NCBI GenBank assembly: GCA_947496555.1
Contig: CANMDH010000004.1
Span: forward strand, 1-64,000
From: an uncultured Aquimarina sp.
Lineage (GTDB): Bacteria > Bacteroidota > Bacteroidia > Flavobacteriales > Flavobacteriaceae
Length of the DNA stretch: 64,000 bases
Direction: 5' to 3'
This document shows, in pieces, positions 8,554 through 17,303 of this stretch; position 1 is the stretch's first letter, and each line of letters starts with the position of its first letter. The notes under the pieces were generated by a model, which worked only from the letters and a program-made list of their open reading frames with translations, was not told the DNA's origin and ran no database searches. Both the position numbers and the translations under genes were made by a program.

Positions 8554-9748
8554 GAGCTAAGTTGATCGTTATTTCAAAACCAGAAGTATTCTTTTTATCC
8601 ATACCATACTTAATGATGGTTACCGTGTCTACAAAAACCAAATCTTCAATAGCGTTTAACCAAGCGGTAAAATCTGCTTTATCAGTCGAATTTCCGGTTA
8701 CAGAAATACTATTATTTTTCAGTAAAATAGGCTTATCGCTGCGTATCGTTTTAGCGGTGGGTTGATAGGTAAATGAGTTTAGTAATACTGTGGTAGGCAT
8801 AGACTGTATAATCTGATCGGCATACAATGAACTTTTAGAGAATCCGGTGGTAAGAATACTATTTACAATAGCTTCTTTTGTGCCAACAATAGATTGTTGT
8901 TTTTTGATGCTTTCATTTTGGGTAGTATATACCTGGATTTCTTCCTGGAGCCCCTGCCATTTTTTGTACTTGGCATTAAATACGAAAAAATTGATAAGCA
9001 ATGTTATCAACAAAAATCCGATACCATATTGTAATGTTTTTTTGAAAAAGGTAGATTCTTTATATTCATTTTGTAATTGCAGGTTTTTCTCCTCTATGTT
9101 ACCGATAATCTTTGTTTCAGGCAAAAAAGAATCTAACACAATTGCCATTGGAAGTGTATAGGAGCTTGCTATAGTCAAACCTTCCAAAGTATAATCTTGT
9201 TGATCGTGATTTGTATTGGGTAGAATAGCGGTAACCTGTTTATCCTGAATTTGGATTAACGATGTATGATTTAAAATCTCCTCATTTTGAATGTAAGATG
9301 TTAATGCGGCCATTTTCAGATTACCTAATGAAAGGTTAGTGATTAAGATGTTCTCTTTTTTATAATTTTGAATAATGGTGTCGACATAGTCCCTTCTGCA
9401 GACTGAAACAAATGATTTGGTGTTTGTCTTTAATATTTGGTAGTAAAAATCGTCTAAGTTTAAATTGGGATATGCCTCTAAAAGAATTTCAATCTCTGTA
9501 TCTGTACTGCTTACTTCTTTGGTGAGAATATTATCATCGGTAATAACCAGACTGATCTTTTGAGTATTTTTCGCATAATCGACTACATCTCTAATACTTT
9601 TGGTTATAAAACTTCGGGAAATATCAAGCTCACCTTTTTTCAATTGAATTTCTAAACCTAAAATCAATAGTTTATCGCCTTGTATAGAATGCTCTAAAGC
9701 GAGTAAGGTTTTTCTAATAGGATTATATGAGATTAGTTTATTTAGCAT
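8537..9748 (-). CDS. GspL/PilM-PilN-like inner-membrane protein
   Basis: This 403-residue protein has a cytoplasmic region of about 235 residues, one membrane helix (about 238-258), a coiled segment (about 260-285) and a periplasmic alpha/beta domain. That is the layout of GspL, or of a natural fusion of PilM (actin-like) with PilN. Its role would be to recruit the GspE ATPase to the inner membrane and connect to the PilO-like partner encoded next. The start overlaps the secretin stop by one base, and its end overlaps the next gene by 17 bp, so translation is probably coupled. No clear ATP-binding motif of the actin fold could be confirmed by eye. Confidence 0.6.
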   Translation of the reverse strand: MLNKLISYNPIRKTLLALEHSIQGDKLLILGLEIQLKKGELDISRSFITKSIRDVVDYAKNTQKISLVITDDNILTKEVSSTDTEIEILLEAYPNLNLDDFYYQILKTNTKSFVSVCRRDYVDTIIQNYKKENILITNLSLGNLKMAALTSYIQNEEILNHTSLIQIQDKQVTAILPNTNHDQQDYTLEGLTIASSYTLPMAIVLDSFLPETKIIGNIEEKNLQLQNEYKESTFFKKTLQYGIGFLLITLLINFFVFNAKYKKWQGLQEEIQVYTTQNESIKKQQSIVGTKEAIVNSILTTGFSKSSLYADQIIQSMPTTVLLNSFTYQPTAKTIRSDKPILLKNNSISVTGNSTDKADFTAWLNAIEDLVFVDTVTIIKYGMDKKNTSGFEITINLAHDTTK

Positions 9749-11982
9749 TAGTAAAAAACTGTAGGTTTAATAATCACATTTAGTCTTCTTTTTGAATCTT
9801 CTCTAACTCTTTTGCTAAACAGCCATTTGATAATAGGGATACGTGATAATAAAGGCACACCCGACCCTGAATCATTCTTCACTTTTTGTTCGATTCCGCC
9901 TAAAATAGCAACATCATTGGCCTGCATACGCATGATTGAAGAGAATCTACGACTGTTGATATCTGGCGGAGCATTTTCAGCAATACGCTCCCCACTAAAA
10001 TTAGATTGAATCACCTGGATATCCAACGTAATTTGTCCATCTCCAGAAACAAACGGTTTAAATTCTAAGGCCAATTCTGCATCGATAGGTTGATAGTTAA
10101 CGATCTCTGAAGTTTGCGGATTTTGTGACCCAAAAATATTCTGACTGGTTACCGCATAATACGTCGTTTGACCACTTGATAAATAGGCTTTATGACCGTT
10201 TAAAGTACTAAGCTTTGGTGTGGATAAGATTTTCACATTTCCATTGGTCTCCATCGCTTTAATATCCATATAAAAATTAGGAACTACATTACCCAGGTTT
10301 AAAGATCCAAAGCCATCAAATCCACCAATAACTCGATTGATGGTTTGTGCACCCAATGTGATATTGGTGCTTGGGAAGGCCACCCCTTTGTCATTTACTG
10401 GTTCTTCACCAAGTCCAAATTCTACACCAGTTTCTACGGTGGCACTTCGGTTTACTTCAAGAATTATAACCTCAATTAAAATAAGAGGTACGGGTTTATC
10501 AACATATTTTACGAATTTCTTGAACTTTTCTACTCGTGTGCTCGATCCACTAACGACAAAACTATTTAGTTCTGTATCAATTTTGATATCCAATCCGGCG
10601 GTAACACTTGCCGGAAATATATCTGAAATAGAGCCGGCTTCTGTGCCTTGAGAAGCTCCATTTCTTGAAAGTCTGTTATTCGCATTGTTTCTATTTCTGT
10701 TATTAAGGTTGGATTGATTTAACCCGCCATTTCCTGTATTCCCGAAAAAACTGGTGCCACCCGTTACAAAGTTATTGTTGTTAAAACTATTTCCGTAAGA
10801 GGTAGAGGGGTTGGCATCTCCCAGCATAGCGATCGAACGATGCATCATTTGTACCAATTCGATCTTTTTTATAGAAAGTTGATCTTCAGTTCCAAAATAG
10901 TAGATCTCACCTTCTTTTTTGAAAGTGAAACTACCGGAAACAGTAGGTCCATTATTTTGAACATTTTGCGGGTTATTACTAATACTGTTGTTACTTTGGG
11001 TGTTTTGAGTTGTTGTAGTACCAGAGTTACTTTCAAAAATCTTAATTAATAAATCATCAAAACGTATTGCCTCGGCTTTTACAGTTACGGTACCCGCATT
11101 TTCTAAAGGAGATGCAGTAAAAATGTCTAAATGTAAATCTTCGGTAATATTATAAACAACATCTGAAATGGGCGTGTTTTTTAGATCCACGGTAATCACT
11201 TTATTAAGTGAGTCAACTACCTTGTAATAAAAATTATTGCGATTTCTTCTTGGTCTGCCAGAACCGTTGGGATCGTTGGCACCTAGAATGGATTCGAACT
11301 CGTAAAAACCATCTCGGGTTTTATTAAATTCAAGGTTATTGGCTTCTGCCAGTTTTCTTAAAGCAAGATCTATAGAAACATCGGTAATGAAAAGTGTAAG
11401 TGTTTTGTTATTTAGTTCTGGAGCATAGAGTAGGTTTTTGCCCGATAACTCAGTTATTTTCCTAAAAACTTTGGGTAAAGGGTCATTGTTGAAATCAGTT
11501 GTTAATGTTTCAGATGTAATATCGTAAGAGGCAATAATTTCCTTTTCAATTGGAATTTGAGTGGGTGGCGTATACTTTCTTATAGACAATATGTTACCAG
11601 TAAAATCAATATCTAACAGATATTCTTTGGCTAGAAAAATCAATAAGTCTTGTACACTTACCTCGTTGAAACCATTAATGATGTTAATCGAGTTTAGTTC
11701 TTCGGCAATATTGATATTTATTTTATGTACCTGAGAAATAGCTCGTAAAAAATTAAGTAGGCTGGTGTTTGAAATATTTATATTCACTTTTTCAGAAAGC
11801 CCGGGGATATCTACACTAAGCATTTGTAATTTGTTTTCTATAGTAGCTATCCTGGTATTGCCATTTGCTTGAGGCTGAATATCTTCTTGCGCAAAAGAAA
11901 TCGTTGCGCAGCCTAAAATGAAACAAATGAGTAGTATATATTTTTTCATAGTAATTATTCTATTTTTTTGTTTGAAGATCAT
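9748..11982 (-). CDS. Type II/IV secretin (GspD/PilQ family)
   Basis: This 744-residue outer-membrane channel has a signal peptide; a second ATG at 11949 (MKKYILLICF...SFAQ) may be the true start. Three STN/N-domain-like modules lie at about residues 65-138, 148-233 and 255-320. An unusual Asn/Gly-rich linker follows (about 390-450: NNNN, GNTGNGG, NNRNRNNANN). The N3-like segment (FVVSGSSTRVEKFKKF) comes next, then the secretin domain from about 495 (PVPLILIEVIILEV) to the end. The late motif VAILGGI...GVPLLSRIPIIKWLF is the secretin signature. The protein ends soon after it, without an obvious pilotin-binding extension. It sits between the ATPase and GspL-like genes in one operon. Confidence 0.93.
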   Translation of the reverse strand: MIFKQKNRIITMKKYILLICFILGCATISFAQEDIQPQANGNTRIATIENKLQMLSVDIPGLSEKVNINISNTSLLNFLRAISQVHKININIAEELNSINIINGFNEVSVQDLLIFLAKEYLLDIDFTGNILSIRKYTPPTQIPIEKEIIASYDITSETLTTDFNNDPLPKVFRKITELSGKNLLYAPELNNKTLTLFITDVSIDLALRKLAEANNLEFNKTRDGFYEFESILGANDPNGSGRPRRNRNNFYYKVVDSLNKVITVDLKNTPISDVVYNITEDLHLDIFTASPLENAGTVTVKAEAIRFDDLLIKIFESNSGTTTTQNTQSNNSISNNPQNVQNNGPTVSGSFTFKKEGEIYYFGTEDQLSIKKIELVQMMHRSIAMLGDANPSTSYGNSFNNNNFVTGGTSFFGNTGNGGLNQSNLNNRNRNNANNRLSRNGASQGTEAGSISDIFPASVTAGLDIKIDTELNSFVVSGSSTRVEKFKKFVKYVDKPVPLILIEVIILEVNRSATVETGVEFGLGEEPVNDKGVAFPSTNITLGAQTINRVIGGFDGFGSLNLGNVVPNFYMDIKAMETNGNVKILSTPKLSTLNGHKAYLSSGQTTYYAVTSQNIFGSQNPQTSEIVNYQPIDAELALEFKPFVSGDGQITLDIQVIQSNFSGERIAENAPPDINSRRFSSIMRMQANDVAILGGIEQKVKNDSGSGVPLLSRIPIIKWLFSKRVREDSKRRLNVIIKPTVFY

Positions 11983-11987
11983 GAGTT

Positions 11988-13400
11988 CTAATTATTGGCT
12001 AATAATGAATATACTTCTTCAACAGAGGTATGACCTTCGGCAACTAAGCGTATGGCGTTGTTTTTTAATGTTTTAATATTTTGGGATGCGATATAATTAT
12101 CAATTTGTAATTCGTTATGCCGTATGGTAGTTTCCAGTTCTTTGGTTATTGGTAATATCTCATATATTGCTTTTCGACCCAGATATCCGGTTTGGTAACA
12201 TTGATTACAACCTACAGTTACATAATGTTTTGTTAGTGTTTCTGGGATATCAAAACCAATAGGAAAATCTTTTATTTCTGACTCCTTCTCGATTTTACAA
12301 TGAGGGCATAATTTTCTTACCAAACGCTGTGCAATACTCATGGTCAAAGTGCTGGCCAGCAAGAAAGAAGGAACATTCATATCAATAAGCCTGGAAATAG
12401 TAGCCCAGGCAGAATTGGTGTGAATGGTTGACAACACTAAATGTCCAGTTAAAGCTGCTTTGATAGCCATATTGGCTGTTTTGTCGTCACGAATCTCGCC
12501 AACCATAATTACATCTGGATCCTGACGTAAAAATGCCCGAAGTGCTGCTGGAAAGTCAAAATCGATATCTTCTCGCAGCTGAACCTGATTTACACCTTCT
12601 AACGTATATTCGATTGGATCTTCGATGGTTAATATATTCGAAACTTCTTTGTTTAGTTCTTTTAAGGTAGCATACAATGTGGTTGTTTTACCAGAACCTG
12701 TTGGACCCGATATCAAGATGATGCCTTGAGGTTTTCTAATGGCTTCATGATATAATTCGAGTTCTTTTTCGGTAAACCCTAAGTCGTTTAGTTGAACCTC
12801 TTGAGTATCCCTGTTTAAAAGCCGCAATACAATTTTTTCACCGTATAAAGTTGGCATTGTGGATACACGAATATCGAATTCTTCTGATCCATTTTTGAAA
12901 GTAATTCGGCCATCTTGAGCTAGTCTTTTTTGAGAGATATCCAGCCCTGATTGTATTTTGATTTGGTTAACAAGCTGCGGAAACTCTTTTTGAGTAATGG
13001 TATACATCTCTTTTAACTTACCATCCAATCTAAATCGTACTCTACAAAATTTATCATAGGGTTCCATATGGATATCACTACTGTCAAAATCTTTTGCAGT
13101 CGTGATTAGTTTTTGCAAAAAGTTATCTTCATAATGAAGCTTTTCTTGTGTTGTGTTTGCCTTTCGATAATTAAAAGTTAGATAAGATTGTATATTTTCT
13201 GAAGTTTCTGGGACTAAAACGATATTTTGATTTAGGATGATCGACAGTTCTCGCTGAAGATTTTCAATATTTTCTTGATCCGTTTTACAATGTATCGTAT
13301 CTCCATCTTTTTGCACTGGAACAACTCTATAATGAAATGCCTGATTAGAGGTAATCAATTGTTTTAAGTGTACTGGTATTTCAAAATTATTTATACTCAT
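11988..13400 (-). CDS. GspE/PilB-type secretion/assembly ATPase
   Basis: This 470-residue hexameric ATPase of the type II secretion / type IV pilus class has all its motifs visible. Walker A GPTGSGKT is at about 232-239, the Asp box near 258-263, Walker B DPDVIMVGEIRD at about 294-305 and the His box TGHLVLSTIHTN at about 318-329. A zinc site is formed by CPHC (about 365-368) and CNQC (about 398-401). The tetracysteine site is typical of GspE/PilB and absent from the retraction ATPase PilT. The N1 domain is short. It starts in a TAATG overlap with the preceding peptidase gene. It should power pseudopilus or pilus polymerisation, but no GspF/PilC platform partner is encoded in this operon. Confidence 0.95.
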   Translation of the reverse strand: MSINNFEIPVHLKQLITSNQAFHYRVVPVQKDGDTIHCKTDQENIENLQRELSIILNQNIVLVPETSENIQSYLTFNYRKANTTQEKLHYEDNFLQKLITTAKDFDSSDIHMEPYDKFCRVRFRLDGKLKEMYTITQKEFPQLVNQIKIQSGLDISQKRLAQDGRITFKNGSEEFDIRVSTMPTLYGEKIVLRLLNRDTQEVQLNDLGFTEKELELYHEAIRKPQGIILISGPTGSGKTTTLYATLKELNKEVSNILTIEDPIEYTLEGVNQVQLREDIDFDFPAALRAFLRQDPDVIMVGEIRDDKTANMAIKAALTGHLVLSTIHTNSAWATISRLIDMNVPSFLLASTLTMSIAQRLVRKLCPHCKIEKESEIKDFPIGFDIPETLTKHYVTVGCNQCYQTGYLGRKAIYEILPITKELETTIRHNELQIDNYIASQNIKTLKNNAIRLVAEGHTSVEEVYSLLANN

Positions 13401-13882
13401 TATATTAGATATAAATTAATAGTGTTTGTGCACCAGTTTGCAATAAAGATCAATAGTAAAAAAACTGACATATAACCGGCAAGAGGTATAGAATTATAAC
13501 TGCTTTTTTGTTTTAAAATCAACCATGTAAGTAATGAGAAGATTAACGAAAACACAAAAATGATAATAAAAGTAGCCGTTGGAAACGCAACAGCAAGTGC
13601 TAAAAAATAAAGGGCGTCCGCGATACCAAAAACTTCTTTGAAGAACGGTTTCTTTATTAAAAGAAAAGTGTAGATATATAATAAAGCAAGTATAATTATG
13701 ACTACTCCCACATTGATCATTGTCGATGTTAAAAAATGGATATTATATGCATTGAAATAGTGCAAGACCCCAAGTAATAGTGCAAGAGATGGTAATAAAA
13801 ACCAATATACCTCTCGACTTCGTAAGTCTTGACATATAATATATCCTAAATTCACAATAATAAGTCCTTTTAAAATCAGCAT
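13400..13882 (-). CDS. Minimal A24-type prepilin peptidase-like membrane protein
   Basis: I place the start at ATG 13882, one base after the pseudopilin stop. A longer frame to 13963 exists but overlaps the pilin gene. The resulting 160-residue protein has about five or six membrane helices. Two aspartates in A24-like contexts are visible: QDLRSREV near the N-terminus and FGIADALYF in the middle, the latter at the place of the GxGD motif. It lacks the N-terminal methyltransferase domain with the CxxC zinc pairs seen in GspO/PilD, so it resembles the short CpaA/TadV class. It would cleave the leader of the neighbouring pseudopilin at the inner membrane. The GIAD variant of GxGD lowers certainty. 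Confidence 0.65.
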   Translation of the reverse strand: MLILKGLIIVNLGYIICQDLRSREVYWFLLPSLALLLGVLHYFNAYNIHFLTSTMINVGVVIIILALLYIYTFLLIKKPFFKEVFGIADALYFLALAVAFPTATFIIIFVFSLIFSLLTWLILKQKSSYNSIPLAGYMSVFLLLIFIANWCTNTINLYLI

Positions 13883-13883
13883 A

Positions 13884-14291
13884 TTAATCTTTCTGAATTT
13901 GCTTAGGACTGCCATTTTGATCGATTTCCCATACGTTAAAAACTCCATCACCGTCAAAATCAACTACTGCCGTAGCTCTAGCTTTAAAATTAGAAACAGA
14001 GGCTTCAATAATTTCATAGGCATAATTAGCAGTACCTCCATTCTTCACAGTAACAGGGGCTTCATAGTTGATCTCTGTAAAATCTACAGAATATTTAGAA
14101 TTTAAATACCGGTATTGGGTCTGCATATTACTTATGGTCTTCAATTGTATTTTTGCTTCTTGTGCTTTGGTTTGGGCTATAAGAGGCAAGAAGTTAGGTA
14201 GTGCAATTAATAGTAGAATTCCTATAATAGCTAGTACCAATAACATTTCCTGAAGATTGAAAGCCTTGAGCTTATGTATATTGTCGTTCAT
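13884..14291 (-). CDS. Type IV pilin / GspG-like pseudopilin
   Basis: With the start at ATG 14291 (a longer frame reaches 14321), the protein has a 10-residue basic leader followed by the class III signal: KLKA, then F-N-L-Q-E at +1 to +5 with Glu at +5. A 20-residue hydrophobic helix (MLLVLAIIGILLLIALP) comes next. The mature part has the GspG-like heptad segment (AQEAKIQLKTISNMQ), followed by a small beta domain ending in DFDGDGVFNVWEID. That loop is like the calcium-binding region of major pseudopilins. It is the first gene of the operon and the only pilin-like gene in the window. It is probably the major pseudopilin, processed by the adjacent peptidase. Confidence 0.9.
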   Translation of the reverse strand: MNDNIHKLKAFNLQEMLLVLAIIGILLLIALPNFLPLIAQTKAQEAKIQLKTISNMQTQYRYLNSKYSVDFTEINYEAPVTVKNGGTANYAYEIIEASVSNFKARATAVVDFDGDGVFNVWEIDQNGSPKQIQKD

Positions 14292-14379
14292 AAATAGTGT
14301 TTTTATCAAAAGATGATGCAATATTAAATAATAACAGTTTCAAAAAATGAAACTGGCTGAAAATAAAAAGAGAAACTTG

Positions 14380-14387
14380 CAAATTTA
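14380..14387 (-). promoter_or_regulatory. Candidate -7 element (TAAATTTG) of the secretion/pilus operon
   Basis: This is an exact TAnnTTTG match on the minus strand, about 90 bp upstream of the pseudopilin ATG. No well-spaced TTG -33 element is seen. The gap 14322-14609 separates two divergent transcription units. Its plus-strand side holds only an imperfect box (TACATTAG, 14578-14585) before the HupE-like gene. Confidence 0.4.
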
Positions 14388-14609
14388 ACTGTAAAGTTGC
14401 AAAATAATGACGGTTTTTTATTTTTTTTCGCTCAATTCAGAAAAATGATATTTGCAGTCAATATTATAGTACCTCAAGACATAAACCAAATAGTTGAAAA
14501 AGAGGAAGCCATTAATTTTGGTTTATTAAACTTTTGATAAGATTTTTCATCTATTTCGTTGTTGTAGGATTTAATTGTACATTAGACCCAACCTCAAAAA
14601 CCCTAAATT

Positions 14610-15188
14610 ATGTCAGAATTTTGGCTTTATGTAAAGCTTGGCTTTGGTCATGTGCTAGACTGGAGCGCGTATGATCATATCTTATTTTTAATAGTACTTA
14701 CCGTTGGTTATACTTTTGATAACTGGAAAAGAATCTTACTATTAGTCACCTTATTTACTCTAGGCCATACCATCTCTTTGTTTTTGGCCGCGTATGATAT
14801 AGTGTCGGTAAACTCGAGACTAATAGAGTTTTTAATTCCGTTAACAATATTGTCAACAGCCATATTTAATGTATTAACATCCAAAAGTGGTTCAAAAAAG
14901 AGTAAAATTGGGGTCTTATATGGAGCAACTATATTTTTTGGTTTAATACATGGTTTAGGTTTTTCAATATATTTTAAACATAGTAGTGGAAGCACAAAAT
15001 TTCTTTCTTTGATTGAGTTTGCTTTGGGGATAGAACTTGCGCAAATCGTCGTGGTGATTATTGTGGTGTTAATCAGCTTTGTGGTGCAAACATTTTTTAG
15101 ATTTTCAAAACGAGATTGGATTCTTATTATCTCTTCGATTGTGATCGGAATGGTCATCCCGATGCTTATGGCGAACAAAATTTGGTAA
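14610..15188 (+). CDS. HupE/UreJ-like integral membrane protein
   Basis: This 192-residue hydrophobic protein has about six membrane helices. It carries the family's His/Asp-containing blocks: GFGHVLDWSAYDHILFLI near the N-terminus, FTLGHTISLF, and FGLIHGLGFS in the middle. These match the HupE/UreJ_2-type membrane proteins widespread in Flavobacteriia, often linked to nickel or other metal transport. No urease or hydrogenase gene is nearby, so the substrate is unknown. It is the first plus-strand gene of a short run (dCMP deaminase, CtpA-like protease), with an 86-bp gap to the next gene. The family call is firm; the transport role is inferred. Confidence 0.8.
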   Translation: MSEFWLYVKLGFGHVLDWSAYDHILFLIVLTVGYTFDNWKRILLLVTLFTLGHTISLFLAAYDIVSVNSRLIEFLIPLTILSTAIFNVLTSKSGSKKSKIGVLYGATIFFGLIHGLGFSIYFKHSSGSTKFLSLIEFALGIELAQIVVVIIVVLISFVVQTFFRFSKRDWILIISSIVIGMVIPMLMANKIW

Positions 15189-15274
15189 TTATGTGGTATT
15201 TTCAGTTGTATTTGCCACATGGTAGTAATATATTCGTACTTTGATTGTTATGAATACAGTAGTCATTCTACCCT

Positions 15275-15706
15275 ATGTCTAAGAAAAAACAACTGAAGTA
15301 TGATAAAGCCTATCTAAGAATCGCAAGAGAATGGGGAAAATTATCGCATTGTGAGCGAAAAAAAGTTGGTGCGGTTATTGTAAAAGATAGAATGATAATC
15401 TCTGATGGGTTTAACGGAACCCCAACTGGTTTTGAAAACCCATGCGAAGATGAAGAAGGATATACAAAGTGGTACGTATTGCATGCAGAGGCGAATGCAA
15501 TTTCCAAGGTAGCATCGTCTACTCAATCATGTAGGGGAGCAACTCTCTACATTACGCTATCACCATGTAAAGAGTGTAGTAAATTGATCCACCAGGCTGG
15601 TATAAAACGGATTGTGTATCAAATAGGATATAAGGATAACTCTGGATTAGCGTTTCTTGCAAAAGCCGGAGTAGAAATAGAAAAGATTACGGATTTAGAA
15701 GATTAA
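15275..15706 (+). CDS. dCMP / cytidine deaminase family protein (dCMP deaminase)
   Basis: This 143-residue zinc deaminase has the catalytic H-A-E at 70-72 (HAEAN) and P-C-x-x-C at 97-101 (PCKEC). An N-terminal block (REWGKLSHCERKKVGAVIV, GFNGTPTGF) is typical of deoxycytidylate deaminase and ComEB. It converts dCMP to dUMP, the precursor for thymidylate synthesis. The internal zinc-binding extension of large dCMP deaminases is mostly absent, as in other short bacterial forms. Its stop overlaps the start of the CtpA-like gene (TAATG). This tight coupling is positional and does not imply a shared pathway. It lies about 4 kb from nrdB-nrdA-dgt, also dNTP genes. Confidence 0.9.
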   Translation: MSKKKQLKYDKAYLRIAREWGKLSHCERKKVGAVIVKDRMIISDGFNGTPTGFENPCEDEEGYTKWYVLHAEANAISKVASSTQSCRGATLYITLSPCKECSKLIHQAGIKRIVYQIGYKDNSGLAFLAKAGVEIEKITDLED

Positions 15707-17292
15707 TGGGATATTCAAAAAAATACTTGCCGTTGTTTTTAGGATTGGCAGTGGGAGTTGGAGTGTTTTTAGGTAGTAAATTAGACTTTAGTAACCCTTC
15801 GGCCAAACTGTTTTCTTCCAATGCTAAAAAAGAAAAACTTAATCGATTGATCGATTATATCGATTATGAGTATGTAGATGATATCAATACCGATAGTATT
15901 GTAGAGGTAACGGTAAATAGAATTTTAGAAAACTTAGATCCACATTCGGTTTATATCCCTCCTGAAGAATTAGAGGGGATTACCGAAAGCATGCAGGGTG
16001 ATTTTATTGGGATAGGAGTTACCTATTATCCATATCGGGATACTATATCGGTAATCAATACAATCAAGGGAGGGCCAAGCGAGAGATCGGGTATTAAAGC
16101 AGGAGATCGAATCTTAATGGCAAATAATGATACATTGTACGGAGAAAGCTTATTGAGAGATAGATTGGCAGATAAGTTAAAGGGAGAATTAAATAGCCAA
16201 GTGCAACTTAAGGTGTATCGCAAAGGTAAAGGCATATTTGATGTTGTAGTTAAAAGAGGAAGAGTTCCCCTGCAAAGTGTGGATGCATCTTATATGCTTC
16301 AGGAGAATATAGGATATATTAAAATTAATCGCTTCGCAGAAACTACTTATAAAGAATTTAAAAGGTCGTTGGATTCTTTAAAAAGTGAAGGAGCGCAAAC
16401 GATGGTGATTGACTTGCGGGATAATGGAGGAGGGTTTATCGCCCCGGCCTTGAAAATGGCAGATGAATTCCTAAAAGATGATGTGTTGATTATGTTTACG
16501 AAAAACAAAAAGGGAACCATTGAAAATAATTTTGCTACTAAGAGAGGTGATTTTGAACAAGGGAAAATCTATGTGTTATTAAACGAGAATTCAGCCTCGG
16601 CCAGCGAGATTTTTGCAGGAGCAATTCAGGATAATGACAGAGGAGTTATTGTTGGTAGACGATCCTACGGAAAAGGGCTTGTACAAAGAGAAATGGCTTT
16701 GGGCGATGGTAGTGCCATACGATTAACAATTTCAAGATATTATACACCCACTGGGCGCTCTATACAAAAACCTTATACTAATGGTAATAAGGAATATTTT
16801 AATGAGTATATGGAACGCTATAAAAACGGTGAATTGCAAAATGCTGATAGTATACAAGTTGCAGATTCTTTAAAATTTAAAACCCCTGGCGGTAAAACTG
16901 TGTACGGAGGAGGAGGTATTATACCAGATATATTTGTGAGCAAGGATACTACCAGAGTGGGAGAGACATTGGATTATTTGTTACGTTCTGGTCGTATTAG
17001 CCGTTATGTTTTTGAAGAATTAGATAAAAAGAGGAGTTTCTATAATGGACTTTCTGAAGGTGAATTTAAAGAAAAGATTGTGGTAAGTGATGACTTTGCT
17101 GAAGGTTTTATAACATACGCTAGACGATTGGGAATTGAAATTTATTTAAATAATTATCAGGAACAACTTAAAAAATATCTTAGAGCCACAATGGCGCAAC
17201 AGCTTTTTGGGACCAATGCATTTGAAAGAATTATAAACAAAGGTGATCCAATGATAAGTAAAGTTTTGGAGCTATCTAAAGAAAAGCAATAA
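15706..17292 (+). CDS. CtpA/Tsp-type C-terminal processing protease (S41)
   Basis: This 528-residue protein has an N-terminal membrane or signal segment (about 6-24), a PDZ domain (about 98-185, GGPSERSGIKAGD) and an S41 protease domain. The Ser-Lys dyad is visible as Ser298 in ENSASASEIFAG and Lys323 in SYGKGLVQ, with the usual spacing of 25. It acts in the periplasm, trimming or degrading proteins from their C-terminal ends. The C-terminal 150 residues form an accessory helical region. It starts within the stop of the deaminase gene and is followed 11 bp later by a small membrane protein gene. Confidence 0.95.
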   Translation: MGYSKKYLPLFLGLAVGVGVFLGSKLDFSNPSAKLFSSNAKKEKLNRLIDYIDYEYVDDINTDSIVEVTVNRILENLDPHSVYIPPEELEGITESMQGDFIGIGVTYYPYRDTISVINTIKGGPSERSGIKAGDRILMANNDTLYGESLLRDRLADKLKGELNSQVQLKVYRKGKGIFDVVVKRGRVPLQSVDASYMLQENIGYIKINRFAETTYKEFKRSLDSLKSEGAQTMVIDLRDNGGGFIAPALKMADEFLKDDVLIMFTKNKKGTIENNFATKRGDFEQGKIYVLLNENSASASEIFAGAIQDNDRGVIVGRRSYGKGLVQREMALGDGSAIRLTISRYYTPTGRSIQKPYTNGNKEYFNEYMERYKNGELQNADSIQVADSLKFKTPGGKTVYGGGGIIPDIFVSKDTTRVGETLDYLLRSGRISRYVFEELDKKRSFYNGLSEGEFKEKIVVSDDFAEGFITYARRLGIEIYLNNYQEQLKKYLRATMAQQLFGTNAFERIINKGDPMISKVLELSKEKQ

Positions 17293-17303
17293 TTACCCCT
17301 TAT

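Noticed and set aside
13883-13963. Longer N-terminus of the prepilin peptidase-like protein
   Set aside because: It would overlap the pseudopilin gene by about 80 bp; an ATG directly after the pilin stop gives the expected membrane start.
14322-14609. Strong plus-strand promoter for the HupE-like gene
   Set aside because: Only an imperfect TACATTAG box with a short spacer; not good enough to list as a feature.
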